Shown: positions 1-5,100 of the stretch, one piece after another
Layout: each line of letters begins with the position of its first letter
Position numbering within the stretch: position 1 is the stretch's first letter
NCBI GenBank assembly: GCA_937881145.1
Contig: CALGFL010000037.1
Coordinates: 1 to 9,290 of the forward strand
Source: an uncultured Bordetella sp.
GTDB taxonomy: Bacteria; Pseudomonadota; Gammaproteobacteria; Burkholderiales; Burkholderiaceae_B
Direction of reading: 5' to 3'
DNA length: 9,290 bases
Made by a program: the position numbers and the translations under genes
Notes under the pieces: model-generated
What the model was told of the DNA's origin: nothing
Seen by the model: only the letters and a program-made list of their open reading frames with translations
Database searches by the model: none

Positions 1-798
1 CAGATCCCGACCAGCGGCGGGCGCACCACGCCGCTCTCGGCCATCGCCACGATCCGCGAGCAGCCCGCGCCCCTGCAGGTGACCCACGTGGCCCAGTTCC
101 CGGCGGCGACGGTGAACTTCGACGCCGCGCCGGGCGTCTCGCTGGGCGCGGCGGTGGGAGCGATCCGCAAGGCCGCGCGCGACATCGAGACGCCCTCGAC
201 GGTCTCGATGACCCTGCTGGGCGCGGCCGGCGCCTACGAGCGCTCGCTGGCCAACGAGCTGTGGCTGATCCTGGCGGCGGTGGTCTGCGTCTACATCGTG
301 CTGGGCGTGCTCTACGAGAGCTACATCCACCCGCTGACCATCCTCTCGACCCTGCCCTCGGCCGGCGTCGGCGCGCTCTTGATCCTGATGGCCGGCGGCT
401 ACGAGCTGACCGTGATCGCGCTGATCGGCATCATCCTCTTGATCGGCATCGTCAAGAAGAACGGCATCATGATGGTCGACTTCGCGCTGACGGCCGAGCG
501 CCAGCTGGGCATGGAGCCCAAGGAGGCGATCTACCAGGCCTGCCTGCTGCGCTTTCGGCCCATCATGATGACGACCATGTGCGCGATCCTGAGCGGCCTG
601 CCGCTGATGCTGGGCCACGGCCAGGGGTCTGAATTGCGCCGCCCCCTGGGCTACGCCATGGTGGGCGGACTGGTGGTGTCGCAGATGCTCACCCTCTTTA
701 CGACGCCGGTGGTCTACTTGTATCTGGACCGTGCCCACTACTGGTATATGCGGCGCAAAGAGGCGCGGGCGGCGCGGCGCAAGGAGGCCCAGGCATGA
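1..798 (+). CDS. mdtC: RND multidrug efflux permease, MdtC-like, C-terminal part (5' end outside window)
   Basis: The reading frame is open from base 1, so the gene starts upstream; 265 codons are visible. The protein is the inner-membrane proton-driven pump of a tripartite RND system. The visible part begins in the last periplasmic porter segment and continues through the final transmembrane helices. The stretch [20 protein letters not shown] and the later [14 protein letters not shown] match the MdtB/MdtC branch of HAE1 RND pumps, closer to MdtC from memory. Visible residues 152-153 (KKN) sit where AcrB has the proton-relay lysine of helix 10, and the threonine of the MMTT motif is also in place, so this end looks functional. 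The tail is strongly basic ([15 protein letters not shown]) and cytoplasmic. The stop overlaps the start of the response-regulator gene by 4 bp (ATGA), so the pump and its regulators are co-transcribed. Calling it MdtC rather than MdtB is less certain than the RND assignment. Confidence 0.85.
   Translation, partial: QIPTSGGRTTPLSAIATIREQPAPLQVTHVAQFPAATVNFDAAPGVSLGAAVGAIRKAARDIETPSTVSMTLLGAAGAYERSLANELWLILAAVVCVYIVLGVLYESYIHPLTILSTLPSAGVGALLILMAGGYELTVIALIGIILLIGIVKKNGIMMVDFALTAERQLGMEPKEAIYQACLLRFRPIMMTTMCAILSGLPLMLGHGQGSELRRPLGYAMVGGLVVSQMLTLFTTPVVYLYLDRAHYWYMRRKEARAARRKEAQA
781..787 (+). promoter_or_regulatory. Strong Shine-Dalgarno site for the response-regulator gene
   Basis: AAGGAGG lies inside the end of the RND gene, 7 bases before the ATG at 795. 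It is a near-perfect anti-16S match. It fixes the start and suggests independent ribosome loading as well as translational coupling through the ATGA overlap. Confidence 0.8.
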
Positions 799-1478
799 AG
801 GTGCTCATTGTCGAAGACGAGGTCAAGACCGCCGACTATCTGCGCAAGGGCCTGACCGAGCAGGGCTGCACCGTCGATCTGGCGCATGACGGCATAGACG
901 GCCGGCACCAGGCCCTGGAGCACGATTACGACGTGATCGTGCTCGACGCCATGCTGCCGGGCATGGACGGCTTCGAACTACTGCGCTCGCTGCGAACGCA
1001 GCGCCAGACGCCGGTCATCATGCTGACCGCGCGCGACAGCCTGGAGGATCGTCTCAAGGGCCTGCACGACGGCGCCGACGATTACCTGGTCAAGCCTTTT
1101 TCCTTTCTGGAACTGCTGGCGCGGCTGCAGGCTCTTACCCGGCGCGGCCGCGCGCAGGAACCCATGCAGCTGCGCATCGGCGATCTGCAGATCGACCTGA
1201 TCAGCCGCAAGGCGCAGCGCGGCGGGACGCGCCTGGACCTGACCGCCAAGGAGTTCGCCCTGCTGGCGGTGCTGGCCCGGCGCAAAGGCGAGATCCTGTC
1301 CAAGACCGCGATCGCCGAATTGGTCTGGGACATGAACTTCGACAGCAACGTCAACGTGGTCGAGGTCGCCATCAAGCGGCTGCGCGCCAAGCTCGACGGG
1401 CCCTTCGGCACCAAGCTGCTGCACACCATACGCGGCATGGGCTACGTGCTCGAGCCGCGCGACGAGAGCGGCGGGTAG
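795..1478 (+). CDS. OmpR-family response regulator, CopR/CusR heavy-metal type
   Basis: This 227-residue protein has the usual OmpR-family length. Residues 1-116 form a receiver domain with acidic pair E7/D8, phospho-acceptor D51 ([11 protein letters not shown]), T78 and K100-P101, all expected for an active receiver. Residues about 125-222 form a winged-helix DNA-binding domain (LTAKEF near the start, then [11 protein letters not shown] at the end). The [14 protein letters not shown] and [17 protein letters not shown] stretches resemble the CopR/CusR/CzcR subgroup, which activates metal or drug efflux operons; that target is inferred here from the upstream RND gene. The start is set by a strong ribosome site and an ATGA overlap with the pump gene. 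Its TAG stop shares one base with the GTG start of the kinase gene (TAGTG), so the pair is translationally coupled. It probably binds the operon's own promoter, which lies outside the window. Confidence 0.93.
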   Translation: MKVLIVEDEVKTADYLRKGLTEQGCTVDLAHDGIDGRHQALEHDYDVIVLDAMLPGMDGFELLRSLRTQRQTPVIMLTARDSLEDRLKGLHDGADDYLVKPFSFLELLARLQALTRRGRAQEPMQLRIGDLQIDLISRKAQRGGTRLDLTAKEFALLAVLARRKGEILSKTAIAELVWDMNFDSNVNVVEVAIKRLRAKLDGPFGTKLLHTIRGMGYVLEPRDESGG

Positions 1479-2857
1479 TGTCCGCGGCCATGCGCAAGCC
1501 TTCCATCACGACCCGGTTGGCCCTGGGATTCGCCCTGGTCGCGCTGGTGGTGTTTTCGCTGATCGGAGGCGGGCTGTACGCGGCCTTGCAACGCGATCTG
1601 CTGCGCCAGCAGGACGACGTGCTCAACACGGCGGCCAACGACGTCCAGTACTCGCTCTCGCACATCGGCAGCACCGGCCATTGGGCGCGGCTCAGGGCCA
1701 AGCTCGATACCCTGACTTCGTCGGACTCGAGCCTGAGCTTCTGGGTCATCAGCCCCGATCCGCGCTTTGCCTACGGCGCCGCGCCGCCGCCCGAGGCCGC
1801 CATGCGGCCGGGCTACGGCCACCTGCCCCGGCCGGATCGGGAATATCCCATGCGGACCCTGACCCGCGAGATCGGGCCCATCGAAGAAAGGCCTCGGGTC
1901 AAGCTCATCGTCGGCCTCGAAAGCGCGCCTTATTTCCACACCCTGCACACCTTTCTCAGCGCGCTGGCCGGGTTGTTGCTGCTGTCGGTGCTGTTGATCG
2001 CGCTGCTCAGCCGCTGGCTGACCCGCACCGGCCTGCGGCCCTTGCTGCGCCTCTCCGACCAGGCGCAGCAGCTCAGCCCCAGGAACCTGTCGCAGCGCCT
2101 GCATACCGAGTCCCTGCCCATCGAATTGGCCGACCTGGCTTTGGCTTTCAACGGCGCGCTCAACCGGCTGGAGTCGGCCTACAAGCAACTCGAGGCGTTC
2201 AACGCCGATGTCGCCCATGAACTGCGCACGCCCCTGACCAACCTGATCGGCCATACCCAGGTGGCCTTGTCGCGCCGGCGCGGCGCGGGGGAACTGGAAG
2301 AGGTGCTGCAGTCCAATCTGGAAGACCTCGACCAGCTGCGCGCCATCGTCAACGACATGCTGTTCCTGGCGCGCGCCGACCAGGGCGAGGCGGCCAGCGG
2401 GCTGGTGCGCACGGTGCTGGCCGCCGAGGTGGGCAAGACCATCGAGTTCTTCGAATTCGTGCTCGACGACCTGGGGCTGGCGATAGAGATAGACGGCGAC
2501 ATCGCGGCGCAGGCTTCGATCAACACGGCGCAGTTTCGCCGCGCCATGACCAATCTGCTGCAGAACGCCATCCAGCACACGCAGGGCGCAGCCCGCATCG
2601 ACGTGCACATACGCCAGGCGGGCGATCTGGTGCAAATCCATGTGAGCAATCCGGGCAAGGCCATCGAGCCGCGGCATCTGCCGCGCCTGTTCGACCGCTT
2701 CTATCGCGTGGATTCGGCACGCCGCGACAGCGGCGAAACCCACGGCCACGGCCTGGGGCTGGCCATTGTCAAAGCGGTCGCGAACATGCACGGCGGAGGC
2801 GTTTTCGCCCGGAGCGAGGCAGGGGTGACGACGATAGGTTTCAGTGTCCGCGCCTAG
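1478..2857 (+). CDS. Membrane sensor histidine kinase, CusS/CopS heavy-metal type
   Basis: The 459-residue kinase partners the regulator just upstream. It has a first membrane helix at residues 13-35, a periplasmic sensor loop at about 36-157, a second helix at about 158-178, HAMP at about 180-232, and a HisKA segment with phospho-acceptor H247 (DVAHELRTPLTNL). The HATPase domain has an N-box at 359-363 (NLLQN), a G1-like VSNPG at 389-393 and GHGLGLAIV at 423-431. The DVAHELRTP box, the VSNPG form and the FDRFYRVD motif are typical of CusS/CopS-type kinases. The ligand cannot be read: the loop has a few histidines (for example GYGHLP near 114) but no clear metal-binding cluster. The GTG at 1478 overlaps the previous stop; an in-frame ATG at 1490 is an alternative start and would shorten the protein by four residues. 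Confidence 0.92.
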   Translation: MSAAMRKPSITTRLALGFALVALVVFSLIGGGLYAALQRDLLRQQDDVLNTAANDVQYSLSHIGSTGHWARLRAKLDTLTSSDSSLSFWVISPDPRFAYGAAPPPEAAMRPGYGHLPRPDREYPMRTLTREIGPIEERPRVKLIVGLESAPYFHTLHTFLSALAGLLLLSVLLIALLSRWLTRTGLRPLLRLSDQAQQLSPRNLSQRLHTESLPIELADLALAFNGALNRLESAYKQLEAFNADVAHELRTPLTNLIGHTQVALSRRRGAGELEEVLQSNLEDLDQLRAIVNDMLFLARADQGEAASGLVRTVLAAEVGKTIEFFEFVLDDLGLAIEIDGDIAAQASINTAQFRRAMTNLLQNAIQHTQGAARIDVHIRQAGDLVQIHVSNPGKAIEPRHLPRLFDRFYRVDSARRDSGETHGHGLGLAIVKAVANMHGGGVFARSEAGVTTIGFSVRA

Positions 2858-2871
2858 AGCCTGTCAACGTT

Positions 2872-2884
2872 GCCAGGCCCTGGC
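2872..2884. terminator. Short hairpin between convergent genes, possible weak terminator
   Basis: Only 34 bp separate the kinase stop from the stop of the convergent PAS-GGDEF gene. They contain the perfect inverted repeat GCCAGG-C-CCTGGC, able to fold from either strand as a 5-bp stem with a 3-base loop. No T-tract follows on either side, so it is at best a weak or Rho-assisted terminator. Confidence 0.25.
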
Positions 2885-2891
2885 GGGCGGA

Positions 2892-3845
2892 TCAGGCGAA
2901 CCGCACCGAGCGATTGCGCCCTTCGCGCTTGGCGGTGTAGAGCGCGGCGTCCACGTCGTTGACGAGCGACACGTAATCGTCGTTTTGCGCACGCGCCGCC
3001 GCAACGCCGCAGCTGGCGGTCACCGGCACGCGCACGCCGTCGACCTGCACCGGCTCGGCACCGATGGTGAGCCGCACTTTTTCGGCCACGAGCATCGCCT
3101 CGTCGATCGTGGTGCCGGGCAGCAGCAGCGCGAATTCTTCGCCGCCGAAGCGCCCGAAGGTGTTTCCCGGGCGTATCACGGCCGATACGCGCTGCGCCGT
3201 TGTGCGCAGCACGGCGTCGCCGGCCACGTGGCTGAACTCGTCGTTGATCTTCTTGAAGTGGTCCAGGTCGAACAGCAGTATCGACAGCTCGCCGCCCTGG
3301 CGCTGCCAGCGCGCAAATTCGTCGCGCAGCTGCGCTTCGAAGTAGCGCCGGTTGGCGATGCCGGTCAGGCCGTCGTGGTTCGCGTATTCGCGCAGCTTGG
3401 CCAGGGCCTCTTCGCGCTCGCGCTGCACGATGCTCACGTCCGTCGCGTCGGCGATCGTCACGCACACCGCCACCACTTCGCGGCCGCGCGTGAGCGGCAT
3501 GAACGTGCAGTTTTGCTGCATGTGGTCGACCCCGCCGGTAATCGGCCGGTCGTGCTCGAAGCGAAAGAGGTAGGGCCGCTGCTCCCACGAGCTGAATGCG
3601 AAGCTGCCGAGCAGGAAGACGCTTTTCACCTTGCGCGTCAGCCACTCGCGGGGCAGGTCGGGAAAGCTGTCAAAGAGCGAGCGCCCGATCACCTGCTGCG
3701 CGGACAACCCGCTGTGCTCGTGCATGAAGCGATTCCACATCTGCACGTTCATGTCGCGGTCGACGACGAAAATGCCCAGGCCGACCCGCTCGACCACCAG
3801 TTCGGACAGCGAGCAATCCAACGCCTTCCCCACCGGATCGCTCAT
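2892..3845 (-). CDS. Soluble PAS-GGDEF diguanylate cyclase
   Basis: The 317-residue protein has no membrane segment and should be cytoplasmic. Residues about 15-135 form a PAS domain (GLGIFVVDRDMNVQMWNRFM, then GRSLFDSFPDL), followed by a short helical linker at 137-153 and a GGDEF domain at about 154-317. The cyclase makes c-di-GMP from two GTP. Its signature is GGEEF at 234-238, with metal/GTP residues D193 (LFDLDHFKKIN), N201 and D210, so it looks active. The inhibitory I-site, normally RxxD five residues before GGEEF, reads RPGN (225-228), so product inhibition is probably weakened. The PAS ligand cannot be told from sequence. Its ATG overlaps the stop of the upstream CheC-like gene by 4 bp (ATGA), and a weak GGGCGAG ribosome site precedes it. 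It is the last gene of a receiver-phosphatase-cyclase operon and probably its output. Confidence 0.93.
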   Translation of the reverse strand: MSDPVGKALDCSLSELVVERVGLGIFVVDRDMNVQMWNRFMHEHSGLSAQQVIGRSLFDSFPDLPREWLTRKVKSVFLLGSFAFSSWEQRPYLFRFEHDRPITGGVDHMQQNCTFMPLTRGREVVAVCVTIADATDVSIVQREREEALAKLREYANHDGLTGIANRRYFEAQLRDEFARWQRQGGELSILLFDLDHFKKINDEFSHVAGDAVLRTTAQRVSAVIRPGNTFGRFGGEEFALLLPGTTIDEAMLVAEKVRLTIGAEPVQVDGVRVPVTASCGVAAARAQNDDYVSLVNDVDAALYTAKREGRNRSVRFA

Positions 3846-4465
3846 GTCTCGCCCAACAGGGTATCGAGCGCGTCGCGCACGATGCGGATCGACTCCTGCG
3901 CCATCAGCATGACCAGATGCACGCGGAAGTTCTGGTCTTCGAGCGAGAAATTGACTTCGATGAGCAGCGCCATGTCCCAGGTCAGCGCATCGGGCCGGAA
4001 CACTTCGTCGAGCGACATGCCGCCGCCGATCAGCCCCGGCGGCGAGAACACGGGCGTTGCGCCGAGCTGGTCGAGGATCGAGGACACGCAGGCGCCGGCC
4101 ACCACGTTGGCGATGTCGAACACCAGCTCGATCTCGCTCATCGTTTCGTGGGGCGACTCTCCGCCCGGCCCTCGCGCGAGCACCGCGAGATCGGCGATCT
4201 CGTCGCTGCGGCAGAGGACGAGCGCCGCGCCCTTGATGCCCGAGCGAAAGCTCGGCCGCACCGCGGTCACCGCGCCGTCCAGGCCCGTCATCTCGCGCAG
4301 CGCCTGGGCGGCCTCGCCGATCGCGACGCTGCGCACGCGCGGCACCGACAATTCGATGAACGCATCGAGCAGCTCGGACAGGCCCGTCGCCGCCATCCCC
4401 ATCGCGAGATTGGAGATTTCCTGCAGCGCGTCGCGCTGCGTTTCGGTGAAAAACGGTTCAGACAT
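3842..4465 (-). CDS. CheC-type phosphatase of phosphorylated CheY-like receivers
   Basis: The 207-residue protein fits the CheC/CheX/FliY family, whose members dephosphorylate phospho-CheY. The CheC signature (D/S)-x3-E-x2-N-x22-P appears exactly in the N-terminal half: D12, E16, N19, P42, with NLAMGMAATGLSELL after it. A second copy in the C-terminal half has E113, D117, N120 and P143 at identical spacing, but D replaces the usual E. Two active sites are normal for CheC. The ATG at 4465 was chosen because the domain begins there and AAGGAG stands 10 bases upstream; the longer frame upstream to 4576 encodes only low-complexity arginine/serine sequence inside the receiver gene. The gene overlaps the upstream receiver by 8 bp and the downstream cyclase by 4 bp. 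The likely substrate is the neighbouring CheY-like protein (inference). No cheA, cheD or cheW is visible, so a role outside classical chemotaxis is possible. Confidence 0.85.
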   Translation of the reverse strand: MSEPFFTETQRDALQEISNLAMGMAATGLSELLDAFIELSVPRVRSVAIGEAAQALREMTGLDGAVTAVRPSFRSGIKGAALVLCRSDEIADLAVLARGPGGESPHETMSEIELVFDIANVVAGACVSSILDQLGATPVFSPPGLIGGGMSLDEVFRPDALTWDMALLIEVNFSLEDQNFRVHLVMLMAQESIRIVRDALDTLLGET

Positions 4466-4826
4466 ACAACCCGTGCTCCTTGAGGACCGGCAGCAGCGCC
4501 TCGGGCGTGACGGGTTTTGCGATGAATGCCATCGCGCCGAGCGAGCGCACGCGTTCGCGCGCGATCGGCTGTACATCGGCGGATACGACGATGACGAACG
4601 AGTTCAGGTCTTCGTGCTGCATGGCTTCGAGCACCTGGAACCCCGTCATGTCGGGCATGGTGAGATCCAGGAACATGACCGAGGCCTTGCCTGCCCGATA
4701 GGCTTGCAGCGCCTCGCGCCCGTTGGTCGCGTAGGTGATGTCCACATCCCAGTCTTGCGGCAACGCCTTGGTCATGACTTTGCGGGCCAGCAACGAGTCA
4801 TCGGCAATAACAACGGACAAAGGCAT
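4458..4826 (-). CDS. Single-domain CheY-like response regulator
   Basis: The 122-residue protein is one receiver domain with no output domain. All key residues are present: acidic pair D9/D10 (IADDS), phospho-acceptor D54 (MFLDLTMPDMTG), S82 in the threonine position and K104-P105. It should therefore be phosphorylatable and act through protein contacts. It is the first gene of the operon, overlapping the CheC-like phosphatase gene by 8 bp, and the cyclase follows; the order suggests that its phosphorylation state is set by an unlinked kinase and erased by the phosphatase. Whether it contacts the PAS-GGDEF protein is unknown. The start is chosen by fit to the receiver fold (MPLSVVIADDS). No good ribosome site precedes it: the upstream minus-strand sequence CTTTCACCCGCAT is pyrimidine-rich, which is odd for the leading gene of an operon. 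Confidence 0.9.
   Translation of the reverse strand: MPLSVVIADDSLLARKVMTKALPQDWDVDITYATNGREALQAYRAGKASVMFLDLTMPDMTGFQVLEAMQHEDLNSFVIVVSADVQPIARERVRSLGAMAFIAKPVTPEALLPVLKEHGLYV
4476..4481 (-). promoter_or_regulatory. Ribosome binding site deciding the CheC-like start
   Basis: AAGGAG on the minus strand lies 10 bases before the ATG at 4465, within the end of the receiver gene. It supports this internal ATG over the in-frame ATG at 4576. Confidence 0.6.
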
Positions 4827-5008
4827 ATGCGGGTGAAAGTTTGGAAGGTTGTGCGGTATTGAAAGACGCCAGCCTGGGCGAGCCTCGTGGGGGGCGCCGC
4901 AGGATCATGTGCGGCGGGAGGCGTGCGGCCAGTGCAACGGCCGGCCAGGGAAGAAGCGGCGTATCCGCCAGTCTTCATGCCGAAAGGGCACCTTCAGTTG
5001 CAGCGACG

Positions 5009-5064
5009 ATTTTAAATCCTTTGCAATTTTCGAAGTAAATGCAAGAAATTGCAACTCGCTTATA
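5009..5064 (-). promoter_or_regulatory. AT-rich promoter-like stretch upstream of the receiver-phosphatase-cyclase operon
   Basis: This is the only AT-rich part of the 272-bp gap before the receiver gene. On the minus strand it offers two -10-like hexamers, TATAAG (5064-5059) and TAAAAT (5014-5009), each 5 of 6 to the sigma-70 consensus. Neither has a good -35 at 16-18 bp. Either would give an untranslated leader of about 180-230 bases. The rest of the gap (4827-5008) shows no gene or motif I recognise. Confidence 0.3.
5021..5054. repeat. Perfect 9-bp inverted repeat, possible operator
   Basis: TTGCAATTT (5021-5029) and AAATTGCAA (5046-5054) are exact reverse complements with a 16-base spacer, centres 25 bp apart. 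Each arm also contains the self-complementary hexamer TTGCAA. There is no adjacent T-tract, and the repeat lies within the promoter-like stretch of the minus-strand operon, so a dimeric regulator site is more likely than a terminator. I do not recognise the regulator. Confidence 0.45.
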
Positions 5065-5069
5065 ACCAG

Positions 5070-5100
5070 AAAAAAGGGGATCGAACGATCTGAGTCGATC
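5070..5100 (-). terminator. Probable intrinsic terminator of the GGDEF-EAL gene
   Basis: Reading the minus strand, GATCGA and TCGATC (5100-5095 and 5084-5079) can pair around a 10-base loop; an alternative is a GATC stem around GTTC. CCC and a run of six T (5075-5070) follow. The stem begins inside the stop codon of the large gene. The stem is short, so efficiency is uncertain. Confidence 0.45.

Noticed and set aside
1442..2791. 449-codon minus-strand frame opposite the histidine kinase
   Set aside because: The plus strand has complete H, N and G boxes; the antisense product is Gln/Gly/Arg-rich without any motif.
4466..4576. N-terminal extension of the CheC-like protein from the ATG at 4576
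   Set aside because: It would encode Arg/Ser-rich sequence lying inside the receiver gene; the ATG at 4465 has its own AAGGAG site and begins at the domain.
2844..4862. 672-codon open frame on the plus strand across the receiver-phosphatase-cyclase operon
   Set aside because: It is antisense to three genes with clear family motifs and ordered overlaps; its translation is His/Arg/Ala-rich with no recognisable domain, as expected from high-G+C coding DNA read backwards.
5041..5075. Sigma-54 promoter suggested by TTGCAA on the minus strand
   Set aside because: The upstream GG is 13 bases from the GC; sigma-54 promoters need 10.
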